Assembly: GCA_963835135.1 (NCBI GenBank)
Contig: CAWIEF010000003.1
Location: 372,001-436,000, forward strand
From: JAVVHH01 sp963835135
Lineage (GTDB): Bacteria > Pseudomonadota > Alphaproteobacteria > Acetobacterales > Acetobacteraceae
Direction: 5' to 3'
DNA: 64,000 nucleotides
The notes under the pieces were generated by a model. That model searched no databases. It saw only the letters and a list, made by a program, of their open reading frames with translations, and was not told the DNA's origin. Positions 9,178 to 17,474 of this stretch are shown here, piece by piece. The position numbers and the translations under genes were made by a program. Numbering within the stretch: position 1 is the first letter of the stretch; each line of letters opens with the position of its first letter.

Positions 9178-9528
9178 TCAGATTTCCATGAAGCCGATGT
9201 CGAGCACGACGTGCCCGCTCACACCCGCCGGGGCCGAAATCAACACGTCCAGCGAACTCTCCGGCTCGAGATCCTCGACCACCGCCAAAGACACGTGGAT
9301 CGCCCCCTTCGCCCCCACCGGAAACGTCCGGAATGCCTTGCCCGCCTGCATCAGGTGCACCGCGATCAGCGCGTCGGCCGAGTTGCCCGCGCGCAGGTAG
9401 ATCATCTGCGACCGCCTGTCCGGCGCGACCGTGTAGGCCAGCGGCGGGCTCAACGCGGCGCCCGCCCCGAGCCCAGTTCCCGTAAACGCGTAGGTGCCAT
9501 TGAGAAAGCGTGGGGTGGTTTCCATCAT
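9178..9528 (-). CDS. uncharacterised 116-aa protein in the nitrate assimilation operon
   Basis: No family recognised. The protein begins MMETTPRFLNGTYAFTGTG, has no signal peptide, membrane helix or cysteine, and contains alternating hydrophobic stretches (YLRAGNSADALIAVHLMQAG, IHVSLAVVEDLEP, LDVLISAPAG, GHVVLDIGFMEI) that suggest an all-beta or alpha/beta fold. It sits 12 bp upstream of nirB and 36 bp downstream of nasA in the same direction, so it is almost certainly co-transcribed with the nitrate/nitrite reductases. A role in cofactor insertion, electron transfer or enzyme stability is possible but unproven. Confidence 0.75.
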   Translation of the reverse strand: MMETTPRFLNGTYAFTGTGLGAGAALSPPLAYTVAPDRRSQMIYLRAGNSADALIAVHLMQAGKAFRTFPVGAKGAIHVSLAVVEDLEPESSLDVLISAPAGVSGHVVLDIGFMEI

Positions 9529-9564
9529 CGCCCTTTGTCGAAACGTGAATTATCCATGCGAAAA

Positions 9565-11730
9565 CTATGCCGGGAGCGACCCGGCCTCCGCCCGCGCCGC
9601 GCTCCGCCCCGGGCCTGCCCGCGCGACGTGCACAGCACACACCTTGTATTCAGGGATTCCGGACACCGGGTCCGTGTACGTGCTGGTCAGCTGGTTGGCC
9701 GCCGACTCGCCGCTCCAGTGGAACGGGATGAACACCGTATCCAGCCGGATCGTCCGGCTCAGCCGCGCGGTGAACATCGCGCTGCCCCGCCGCGAACTCA
9801 GCCGGATCCGGTCCCCCGGCTTGACGCCGATCGTCCGCGCCATGTCCGCGTGCAGCTCGCAGAACGCCTCCGGGTCCGCCTCATTCAGCGACCCCACCCG
9901 GCGCGTCTGCACCCCCGTGTTGTATTGCGCCATCACCCGGCCGGTGGTCAGGATCATCGGGTAGTGCTTGTCCGTCGCCTCCGCCATGGCCCGATGCTCA
10001 ACTCGGTGGAACTTCGCGCGTCCACTCGCCGTGCCGAACCGCTCGCCGAATGGGCGCGGCGTGCCCGGATGGCCCTCCGAGGGGCATGGCCAGAACACGC
10101 CCTCCTCGGCCGTGATCCGTTCCCACGTCACCCCTGAGTAATCGGCCACCGCCCCCGCCGTCGCCCGCCGCAGTTCCGCGAATGCCTCCCGCGGCTCCGC
10201 CGTGAAATGCCGCCCTTGCCCCAGTCGGTCCGCAATCGCGCTGATCACCTGCAGGTCGGTCCAAACGCCCGGCGCCGGGTCGACCATACGCCGACGCAGG
10301 ATGATCCGCCCCTCGAGGTTCGTCATCGTCCCCTCTTCCTCGGCCCATTGCGCCACCGGCAGCACCACGTCCGCGATCGCCGCCGTCTCAGACAGGAACG
10401 GATCGGCCACCACCAGCATGTCCAGCGCCTCGAGCCGCCGCTGCACCCGCGCTGCATCCGGCGCCGACATCACCAGGTTCGAGCCGAACACCAGCAGCGC
10501 TGCGATCTCCCCGCCGCACTTGGCCAGCATCTTGCCCGCCGGCGGGCCCGGCGGCGGCAGGCTCTCCGCCGGCACCCCCCAGATCGCGGCCATCTCCGCC
10601 CGGTCCGTCTCGCTCGCCAACGAGCGATATCCCGGCAACTGGTCCGCCTTCTGCCCGTGCTCCCGGCCGCCTTGCCCGTTGCCCTGCCCGGTCAGCGTCC
10701 CCCACCCCGCATGCGGCCGCCCCGGCAGCCCCAACGCCAGGGCCAGGTTGATGAAGCTCAGCACGTTGTCCACGCCGTGGCTCTGCTGCTCCGGCCCGCG
10801 CCCCGTCAGGATCAGCGCCTTGCGCGACCGCCCCAGCAGATGCGCCGCTTCCGTCAGCCGCTCCGCCGGCACCCCGGTCGTGCGCTCCGTCCGGTCCGGC
10901 CACCAGGCCGCTGCAACCCGGCGCACAGCGTCGAACCCCTCCGTCCGCTCGGCGATATAATCATCGTCGATCAGCCGGTCGCGGATCACGATGTGAAGCA
11001 GCCCGTTGGCCAGCGCCGAATCCGTTCCCGGCGCCGGCTGCAGGAACAATGACGCCGTCTCCGCCGTCGCCGTCCGCCGCGGGTCCGCCACGATCAGCGT
11101 GCCACCCCGCGCCCGTTGCGCGTCGAAATATTGCATGATCGGCGGCATCGTTTCCGCCGGGTTGCTCCCCACGATCAAGATCGTGTCCGCCCCCGGGATG
11201 TCCGACAGCGGCATCGGCAAGCCCCGGTCCAGCCCAAGCGCCCGGTTGCCGCCCGCCGCCGCCGACGCCATGCAGAAGCGCCCGTTATAGTCGATGTGCC
11301 GCGTCCGTAGCCCCACCCGGGCGAACTTGCCGAGCATGTAGGCCTTCTCGTTCGTCAGTCCCCCGCCGCCGAACAGCCCTACCGCATCGGCCCCGCCTTT
11401 GGCCTGCGCGGCCGCGATTCCCGCCGCGACCCGGTCCAACGCCTCTGCCCACTCGGCCGGCCGCAGCCGCCCGCCCGTCTCGTCCCGCAGCAGCGGCGTC
11501 GTCAGCCGGTCAGCCGACTGCAGCGGCTCCGCCGCCGTCCATCCCTTGCGGCACATCCCGCCCCGGTTGCTTGGAAAATCCCGCGCGGCCACAACCAGCC
11601 GCCCCGGCCGATCCGGATCAGCCACCAACTCCATCGCGCACTGCAGGGCGCAATAGGGACAATGCGACACCGCCTGGACTGCGCCCTGATCCATCATACC
11701 GTCCCAGCCAAGCGCATGGCCGGTTGCCAT
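9565..11730 (-). CDS. nasA: assimilatory nitrate reductase catalytic subunit (molybdopterin oxidoreductase)
   Basis: 721 residues of the DMSO-reductase superfamily. The N-terminal [4Fe-4S] motif CPYCALQC followed by GGMCRKGW marks a Nas/Nap-type enzyme; further along are the Mo-bis-MGD binding segments (IVGSNPAETMPPIMQY, LGLPGRPHAGWGTLTGQGN) and a C-terminal cofactor-binding domain ending near ESAANQLTSTYTDPVSGIPE. It reduces nitrate to nitrite in the cytoplasm for NirBD. The extra C-terminal BFD-like [2Fe-2S] domain seen in Klebsiella NasA is absent. The start is uncertain: ATG 11730, or ATG 11697/11694 just before the FeS motif. Confidence 0.92.
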   Translation of the reverse strand: MATGHALGWDGMMDQGAVQAVSHCPYCALQCAMELVADPDRPGRLVVAARDFPSNRGGMCRKGWTAAEPLQSADRLTTPLLRDETGGRLRPAEWAEALDRVAAGIAAAQAKGGADAVGLFGGGGLTNEKAYMLGKFARVGLRTRHIDYNGRFCMASAAAGGNRALGLDRGLPMPLSDIPGADTILIVGSNPAETMPPIMQYFDAQRARGGTLIVADPRRTATAETASLFLQPAPGTDSALANGLLHIVIRDRLIDDDYIAERTEGFDAVRRVAAAWWPDRTERTTGVPAERLTEAAHLLGRSRKALILTGRGPEQQSHGVDNVLSFINLALALGLPGRPHAGWGTLTGQGNGQGGREHGQKADQLPGYRSLASETDRAEMAAIWGVPAESLPPPGPPAGKMLAKCGGEIAALLVFGSNLVMSAPDAARVQRRLEALDMLVVADPFLSETAAIADVVLPVAQWAEEEGTMTNLEGRIILRRRMVDPAPGVWTDLQVISAIADRLGQGRHFTAEPREAFAELRRATAGAVADYSGVTWERITAEEGVFWPCPSEGHPGTPRPFGERFGTASGRAKFHRVEHRAMAEATDKHYPMILTTGRVMAQYNTGVQTRRVGSLNEADPEAFCELHADMARTIGVKPGDRIRLSSRRGSAMFTARLSRTIRLDTVFIPFHWSGESAANQLTSTYTDPVSGIPEYKVCAVHVARAGPGRSAARAEAGSLPA

Positions 11731-11741
11731 GCAAGCTGCAA

Positions 11742-11783
11742 GCCACGTTAGCTGCCCGCTATCTGATCAATCGTTAACGTGGC
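11742..11783. promoter_or_regulatory. Inverted repeat in the nasA leader
   Basis: A perfect 9-bp inverted repeat, GCCACGTTA (11742-11750) and TAACGTGGC (11775-11783), separated by 24 nt, lies 11 bp upstream of the nasA start in the 215-bp gap to the divergent MFS gene. It could be a regulator-binding site or a leader-RNA stem; in several proteobacteria nas operons are controlled by ANTAR antiterminators (NasT/NasR) acting on leader hairpins. Assignment is inference. Confidence 0.4.
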
Positions 11784-11945
11784 ATTGAACGTGCCCGAGG
11801 CAAACGGCTAACAAAGCAGCAAAGCATGTATATGATCGCAATTCGTAGGGCGACGCGGTCTTCAAGAGCCCAACCCGCATCCTGATCGCGCAAACCTGAC
11901 CATCCTTATGTTGCGCCGCAGCAACCCCGGCGCATAACTCCCACC

Positions 11946-13160
11946 ATGCCCCCCGATTTAGCCGCCGCTACCCTCCCGGCCCGCGGCAAGCCCGCGCCAT
12001 CCAGCTCCATCGCCACCCGCCTCGCCCTCCTCGCCATGGCCTGCGGCGGCTTCGCCATCGGCACCGGCGAATTCGCCTCCATGAGCCTCCTGCCCCAGCT
12101 CTCCGCCGGCCTTGGTATCGACGAACCCACCGCCGGCCATCTCATCAGCGCCTACGCCCTCGGCGTCGTCGTCGGCGCCCCCGCCATCGCGATCCTCGCC
12201 GCCAAGCTCCCCAAGCGCACCTTGCTGATCGGCCTCATGGCCTTCTTCGCCGCCGCCAACATCGCCTCCGCCTTGGCCCCGGGCTTCGGCTGGATCCTTG
12301 CCGCCCGCTTCCTCAGCGGCCTCCCCCACGGCGCCTATTTCGGGGTCGCCGCCCTCGTCGCCGCCTCCCTCGTCCCCCACGACCACCGCACCGAAGCCGT
12401 CGGCCGCATGATGCTCGGCCTCACCGCCGCAACCATCGCCGGCGTGCCTCTGGCCAACATCGTAGGCCAGTGGGCCGGCTGGCGATGGGGCTTCGTCATA
12501 GTCGCCGCCCTCGCCACCCTCACCGCCGCCCTCATCCTCCGCTTCGTCCGTCACGTCCCCGCCCAACCTGGCGCCAGCCCCCTGCGCGAACTCGGCGCGC
12601 TCGCTCGCCCCCAGGTCTGGCTCACGCTGGCCACCGGCGCCATCGGCTTCGGCGGCATGTTCGCCGTCTATACCTACCTCGCCTCCACCCTCACGGAGGT
12701 CACCGGCGCTGCCCCCACCATGATCCCCGTCGCCCTCGCCCTGTTCGGCATCGGCATGACCGCCGGCACCCTCGTCTGCGCCTGGGCCGCCGACCGCGCC
12801 CTTATGCCCGCCGCCGGCATCACCCTGGCGGCCGGCATTGCCATCCTCCTCCTCTATCCCCTCGCCACCCTCCACCTCGCCACCATCCTGCCCGTCGTCT
12901 TCCTTGTCGGCTGCGGCGGCGGCCTTTCCACCATCCTGCAGGCCCGCCTCATGGACGTCGCCGGCGACGGCCAAACCCTCGCCGCCTCCCTCAATCACTC
13001 CGCTTTCAACATCGCCAACGCGCTCGGCCCGTGGCTTGGTGGCATGGCCATCACCGCCGGCCTTGGCTGGTCCTTCACCGGCTACGTCGGCGCTGCCCTC
13101 GCAGCCGCCGGCCTCGCCATCTGGGCCCTCTCCTTCACCCTCGACCGATACCGCCGCTAA
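11946..13160 (+). CDS. MFS transporter, DHA1 drug/arabinose efflux type
   Basis: 404 residues with about 12 membrane helices. Typical features of the AraJ/YdhP-like DHA1 group: FAIGTGEFASMSLLPQLS in the first helix, SAYALGVVVGAPAIA in the second, and the motif-C-like stretch GLTAATIAGVPLANIVGQWAGWRW. Members export drugs, sugars or amino acids; the substrate is unknown. It is divergent from nasA but resembles efflux pumps rather than NarK nitrate transporters. No good ribosome-binding site is visible before the ATG. Confidence 0.8.
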   Translation: MPPDLAAATLPARGKPAPSSSIATRLALLAMACGGFAIGTGEFASMSLLPQLSAGLGIDEPTAGHLISAYALGVVVGAPAIAILAAKLPKRTLLIGLMAFFAAANIASALAPGFGWILAARFLSGLPHGAYFGVAALVAASLVPHDHRTEAVGRMMLGLTAATIAGVPLANIVGQWAGWRWGFVIVAALATLTAALILRFVRHVPAQPGASPLRELGALARPQVWLTLATGAIGFGGMFAVYTYLASTLTEVTGAAPTMIPVALALFGIGMTAGTLVCAWAADRALMPAAGITLAAGIAILLLYPLATLHLATILPVVFLVGCGGGLSTILQARLMDVAGDGQTLAASLNHSAFNIANALGPWLGGMAITAGLGWSFTGYVGAALAAAGLAIWALSFTLDRYRR

Positions 13161-13283
13161 CCATCGTTGCGGGGGAGCGCAGCCACCCGGCAACCCAGGG
13201 CGGCACGGATCAAGAGCTGCGCCCCTTGGCGGATCGGCCCCTCACCAAATATGCTAGCCAGCGATCCTCGGAGGAAAACCAAC

Positions 13284-15584
13284 ATGGCAAAATTTGGGAT
13301 GGCCCAACCGGTCCGTCGCGTCGAAGATCCCCGCCTCCTCCTCGGAGTCGGACGCTACACCGACGACATCGCGCTCGCCGACACCGCCGTCGGTATCGTC
13401 CTCCGCAGCCCCTACGCCGCCGCCGCCATCACGCGCCTGAATGCCGACGCGGCCCGCGCCGCCCCGGGCGTCCTCGGCGTCTTCACCGCCGCCGAGCTCA
13501 AGGCCGACGGCATCGGCCCGCTCCCGTGCGGCATTCCGCTCAAGAGCCGCGACGGCAGCAACCGCGCCGACCCGCCCCATTACGTCCTGGCCGATGGCGC
13601 CGTCCGCCACGTCGGCGACCCCGTCGCCTTTATCGTCGCCGAGACCCACCAGCAGGCCCGCGACGCCGCCGAACTCGTCGAAATCGACTACGACATGCGC
13701 CCCAGCATCACCGATCTGGCCGCCGCCATGGACCCCGGCGCTCCCCAGGTCTGGCCTGACGCCAAGAACAACGTCGTCTTCGACTGGGAGACCGGCAACA
13801 AAGCCCGCACCGACGAACTCTTCGCCAGTGCCGCACACGTCGCCAAGCTGACCGTCGTCAACAACCGCATCATCGTCAACTCGATGGAAGCTCGCGCCGC
13901 GCTCGCCAGCTACGACGGCGACCGCTGGACCCTGACCACCAACACCCAGGGCGGCTGGGGCATCAAGACCCTCCTCGGCACCGCCGTCTTCAACGTCGGC
14001 GCCGACAAGTTCCGCGTCGTCACTCCCGACGTCGGCGGCGGCTTCGGCATGAAGCTGTTCCTCTACGCCGAGCATGCGCTGACCTGCTACGCCGCGCGCA
14101 AGCTCGGTCGGCCTGTCAAGTGGACCTCCGAGCGCTCCGAAGCTTTCCTCTGCGACACCCACGGCCGCGACAACATCACCCAGGGCGAGATCGCGCTGGA
14201 CGCCGACGGCAAGTTCCTCGCCATCCGCACCCGTAACGTCGCCAACATGGGCGCCTATCTCAGCACCTACGCCCCCTTCATCCCCACCGGCGCGGGCACC
14301 AAGGTCCTGGCCAGCGTCTACGGTTTCCAATCCGCCTACGCCAACGTCATCGGCGTTTTCACCAACACCGTCCCGGTGGACGCATACCGTGGCGCCGGAC
14401 GCCCCGAGAGCAACTACCTTGTCGAACGCCTGATCGACACCGCCGCCTACGACCTCGGCATCGACCGCATCGAGCTGCGTAAGCGCAACATGGTTCCGCC
14501 GTCGGCCATGCCCTACCGCACCGCAATGGACCAGCTCTATGACAGCGGCGACTTCCACAAGGTCCTCGGCCACGCCATGGAGAAGATCGATTGGGCCGGC
14601 TTCCCCGCCCGCCGGGCCGAGAGCGAGCGGCGCGGCAAGAAGCGCGGCATCGGCATGGCATACTACCTTGAGGCGACCGGCGGCGCCGACACCGAACGCG
14701 CCGAGATCCGCTTCGCCGATGACGGCTTCGTGGATGTCTACGTCGGCACCCAAAGTAGCGGCCAAGGTCACGAGACGGCTTACGTCCAGTTGATGGTCGA
14801 TCAACTCGGCATCGACGGTGAAAAAATCCGCATCAAACAAGGCGATACCGACACCATCCCAACCGGCGGCGGCACCGGTGGCGCCCGCTCGCTCTACTCC
14901 GAGGGCCAGGCCATCCTCGTCACCGCCGCCAGCGTCATCGACAAGGGCAAGCAAGCCGCCTCCGAAGCCCTTGAGGCCGCCGTCGCCGACATCGTGTTCG
15001 AAGCCGGCCGCTTCAGCATCGCCGGCACCGACCGTTCCATGGACATCCTGGCCCTCGCCGCCCACCAGCGCGGCAAACAGGGCGCCACCCAGCTCGATGC
15101 GGCCGAAGTGGCGCAAATCAGCGCCCATACCTACCCCAACGGCTGCCACATGGCCGAACTAGAGATCGACCCGGAGACCGGCTCCGTCACCGTGTTGCGC
15201 TACATTGTCTGCGACGACGTCGGTAAGGCTGTGAACCCCATGATCGTCCGCGGCCAAGTCCATGGCGGCGTCGCTCAAGGCGTCGGCCAGGCCGTCATGG
15301 AACACACCGTCTACGACGACAGCTCCGGCCAACTCCTCTCCGGCAGCTTGATGGACTACTCGTTGCCGCGCGCCGCCGACCTCCCCGACATCGAGGTCGA
15401 CCTCATCGAGGTCCCCTGCCTCAGCAACCCCTTGGGCGTCAAAGGGGCCGGCGAGGCCGGCGCCGTCGGCAGCCCGCCGGCCACCATCAACGCCATCGTC
15501 GACGCCCTCCGCAGCGCCGGCGCCAAGACCATCGACATGCCCGCTACCCCGGAGCGCGTCTGGCACGCGCTGCACGCCGCCTGA
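13284..15584 (+). CDS. xanthine dehydrogenase-family molybdopterin-binding subunit (CoxL-like)
   Basis: 766 residues from ATG 13284, preceded by GGAGG at a normal distance; the frame is open from 13167 but the longer form has no family support. Features of the large Mo-binding subunit: RRVEDPRLLLGVGRYTDDI at the N-terminus, VGGGFGMKLF, AYRGAGRPESNYLVERLID (form II type, not the CO-dehydrogenase active-site loop), and the catalytic-Glu segment GVKGAGEAGAVGSPPATINA near the C-terminus. Such enzymes hydroxylate aldehydes, purines or N-heterocycles. The FAD and [2Fe-2S] partner subunits are not adjacent, so it is an orphan here. Confidence 0.88.
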   Translation: MAKFGMAQPVRRVEDPRLLLGVGRYTDDIALADTAVGIVLRSPYAAAAITRLNADAARAAPGVLGVFTAAELKADGIGPLPCGIPLKSRDGSNRADPPHYVLADGAVRHVGDPVAFIVAETHQQARDAAELVEIDYDMRPSITDLAAAMDPGAPQVWPDAKNNVVFDWETGNKARTDELFASAAHVAKLTVVNNRIIVNSMEARAALASYDGDRWTLTTNTQGGWGIKTLLGTAVFNVGADKFRVVTPDVGGGFGMKLFLYAEHALTCYAARKLGRPVKWTSERSEAFLCDTHGRDNITQGEIALDADGKFLAIRTRNVANMGAYLSTYAPFIPTGAGTKVLASVYGFQSAYANVIGVFTNTVPVDAYRGAGRPESNYLVERLIDTAAYDLGIDRIELRKRNMVPPSAMPYRTAMDQLYDSGDFHKVLGHAMEKIDWAGFPARRAESERRGKKRGIGMAYYLEATGGADTERAEIRFADDGFVDVYVGTQSSGQGHETAYVQLMVDQLGIDGEKIRIKQGDTDTIPTGGGTGGARSLYSEGQAILVTAASVIDKGKQAASEALEAAVADIVFEAGRFSIAGTDRSMDILALAAHQRGKQGATQLDAAEVAQISAHTYPNGCHMAELEIDPETGSVTVLRYIVCDDVGKAVNPMIVRGQVHGGVAQGVGQAVMEHTVYDDSSGQLLSGSLMDYSLPRAADLPDIEVDLIEVPCLSNPLGVKGAGEAGAVGSPPATINAIVDALRSAGAKTIDMPATPERVWHALHAA

Positions 15585-15597
15585 AGGTCTCGATGTT

Positions 15598-15643
15598 CAG
15601 TCGTCAGTCGTCGGACAGGCCTCGGCCTTGCCTCTGACGACTG
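15598..15643. repeat. Nested inverted repeat at the CoxL / peptidase junction
   Basis: CAGTCGTCAG (15598-15607) and CTGACGACTG (15634-15643) form a perfect 10-bp stem around a 26-nt spacer that itself contains AGGCC-TC-GGCCT. No T-tract follows. The 3' arm lies inside the most upstream plausible start region of the peptidase gene, so it could influence its translation. Confidence 0.5.
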
Positions 15644-16599
15644 GCGAAGGGCGTCTAGCGACTCATCTCCACCCCGGCGCCATCACCGACGTCCCGGGCA
15701 TTACCGTTGGCCACCATACCGACCCTCGCCGTCCCACCGGCTGCACCGTCATCCTCGCTGGAGCCGGCGCCACCGCCGGAGTCGACGTCCGCGGCGCCGC
15801 ACCCGGCACCCGGGAAACCGATCTCCTCGACCCCGGCAACCTCGTCGAGACAGTCCACGCCATCCTCCTCGCCGGCGGCAGCGCCTTCGGCCTCGACGCC
15901 GCCACCGGCGTCATGCGCTACCTTGAGGAGCAGGGCATTGGCCACCAGACCAGCGCCGGCCTCGTCCCCATCGTCCCTGCCGCCATCCTCTACGACCTCG
16001 GCGTCGGCGATCCCTCCATCCGCCCCGACGCCGCCTCCGGCTACGCCGCGTGCCAAGCCGCCGGCACGGCCCCGCCCGCCCAGGGCTCCGTCGGCGCCGG
16101 CGCGGGCGCTACCGTCGGCAAGCTCTTCGGCATGGACCACGCCGCGAAGGGCGGCATCGGCACCGCTTCCCTCAGGCTCGGCCAGATCACCGTCGGCGCC
16201 ATCGTCGCCGTCAACGCCGTCGGCGACGTCCGCGACCCCCGAACCAACACTCTTCTCGCTGGCCCCGGCGCCACCGAATCCATCCTCGCCGGCAACCTAC
16301 CCGCCTCCCTTCAGCCCGGGATGGCAACCACGATCGGCGTCGTCGCCACCGACGCGATCCTCACCAAAGCGCAGTGCAGGCGGCTCGCCCAGCAATCCCA
16401 TGACGGCCTCGCCCGAACCATCGACCCGGTCCACACCCTCTGGGACGGCGATACCATCTTCGCCCTTTCCACCGGCAAGAGCGGCCTGCCCGGCCACGCG
16501 CTTACCCTTGCCGCCATGGCCACCCGCGTCACCGAATGGGCGATCCTCAACGCCATCCTGTCCGCCACCGACGGCCCACCCGCACCTGCCCATGCGTAA
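15628..16599 (+). CDS. P1-family peptidase (DmpA/S58, N-terminal nucleophile fold)
   Basis: About 320 residues. Family motifs are clear: GAITDVPGITVGHHTD at the N-terminus, DLLDPGNLVETVHAILLAGGSAFGLDAA, GSVGAGAGATVGK, and ATTIGVVATDAILTKAQ, the region where members carry the self-processing nucleophile. Characterised relatives are self-cleaving aminopeptidases or beta-peptidases. No ATG or GTG exists in frame ahead of the conserved N-terminus; TTG 15628 is the only conventional candidate. It begins 43 bp after the CoxL-like gene and may be translationally coupled to it. Confidence 0.82.
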   Translation: MPLTTGEGRLATHLHPGAITDVPGITVGHHTDPRRPTGCTVILAGAGATAGVDVRGAAPGTRETDLLDPGNLVETVHAILLAGGSAFGLDAATGVMRYLEEQGIGHQTSAGLVPIVPAAILYDLGVGDPSIRPDAASGYAACQAAGTAPPAQGSVGAGAGATVGKLFGMDHAAKGGIGTASLRLGQITVGAIVAVNAVGDVRDPRTNTLLAGPGATESILAGNLPASLQPGMATTIGVVATDAILTKAQCRRLAQQSHDGLARTIDPVHTLWDGDTIFALSTGKSGLPGHALTLAAMATRVTEWAILNAILSATDGPPAPAHA

Positions 16600-16691
16600 A
16601 TTACTTCCGCGTTATTTTTTCGTCATTCAGACATTGCGCATGAAGCTATTACACGTTATGGTTGCATCCATCAGCGAAAGGATGCCCATCG

Positions 16692-17408
16692 ATGCCATTC
16701 AAGATTTTTGCCGCCGCGTTTATGCTACTGTCGGTTGCGTCAGCCGCCCACGCGTCGCCGATTACCATCAGTGCTTCCCAAGCCGTTCAGGGTAGACCCG
16801 GCGCGTCCGGGCTCATTGGCACCTACTACAAGGCTGCGCCCGGCAGCACCGCCTTTGACATCGAGGATACCCTCAAGCAACTCCAGGCCGCCCACCCCGC
16901 TGGCACCTTCACCTCCACGTCGATCAACTATGGCGGCAACGATGGCTCCACCATCATCAGCTTCCTCGGTGCCGACAGCGCCAGCTACACCGGCCGCAAA
17001 CCCGCCGCATCAGACCTGTCCGACGCGATCATCGACCTCTCCGGCTACCTCTTCGTCCCAACCGCATCCACCATCAGCTTCGCCCTATCGCACGACGACA
17101 GCGCCCAGCTGAAGATCGGCAATCGGGTAATCGTCTCGGCCGGTTGCTGCGGCACAGATACCGCCGCAGTCAGCTTCGAGAAGTCTGGCTACTACGCAAT
17201 CGATCTCATTTATTCGAACACCATCTATGGCGGCGGCGTCGGCGGCGCTTCGGTCGCACTCACGGAAAACGGCGTCGTCCTGACCTCCGCCGCGCTCGTC
17301 CAGAGCGTCCCGGAACCGGCCAGCCTCACCCTCCTCGGCGGCGCCGTCGCCACTCTCCTGGCCGGCCTGCGCGTCACCCGGCGCCGCAGCGTCCCAGTGC
17401 TGCCGTAA
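16692..17408 (+). CDS. PEP-CTERM sorting-domain protein with PA14-like domain
   Basis: 238 residues from ATG 16692, preceded by AAAGGA; a longer ATG at 16662 would spoil the signal peptide (MPFKIFAAAFMLLSVASAAHA). The middle carries a PA14-like carbohydrate/protein-binding region (GLIGTYYK, then YLFVPTASTISFALSHDD and QLKIGNRVIV). The C-terminus is a textbook PEP-CTERM tripartite signal: VPEPASL, hydrophobic helix, then RVTRRRS. Such proteins are processed by an exosortase and usually surface-bound or part of the exopolysaccharide matrix. No exosortase lies in this window. The upstream 90 bp are AT-richer than the surroundings. Confidence 0.85.
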   Translation: MPFKIFAAAFMLLSVASAAHASPITISASQAVQGRPGASGLIGTYYKAAPGSTAFDIEDTLKQLQAAHPAGTFTSTSINYGGNDGSTIISFLGADSASYTGRKPAASDLSDAIIDLSGYLFVPTASTISFALSHDDSAQLKIGNRVIVSAGCCGTDTAAVSFEKSGYYAIDLIYSNTIYGGGVGGASVALTENGVVLTSAALVQSVPEPASLTLLGGAVATLLAGLRVTRRRSVPVLP

Positions 17409-17418
17409 GCTCCCCAGC

Positions 17419-17446
17419 AGGCCGTCGGCTCACCAGCCGGCGGCCT
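17419..17446. terminator. Terminator hairpin between convergent genes
   Basis: AGGCCGTCGGCT, loop CACC, AGCCGGCGGCCT: a 12-bp stem with one G-T pair, between the stop of the PEP-CTERM gene and the stop of the lactonase gene. Probably bidirectional; no T-tract. Confidence 0.5.
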
Positions 17447-17474
17447 CCCTCCGCCGCATCGGCGAAAGTGAGCC

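Noticed and set aside
8225..9640. 471-aa minus-strand open frame overlapping nirB
   Set aside because: Same strand but another frame of nirB and its neighbour; the nirB frame carries all conserved motifs.
11946..13160. Nitrate transporter (NarK) divergent from nasA
   Set aside because: Sequence fits DHA1 efflux proteins; NarK-type nitrate-binding motifs are not seen.
13254..15149. 631-aa minus-strand open frame
   Set aside because: Shadow of the CoxL-like gene; no domain, and the plus-strand frame has clear family motifs.
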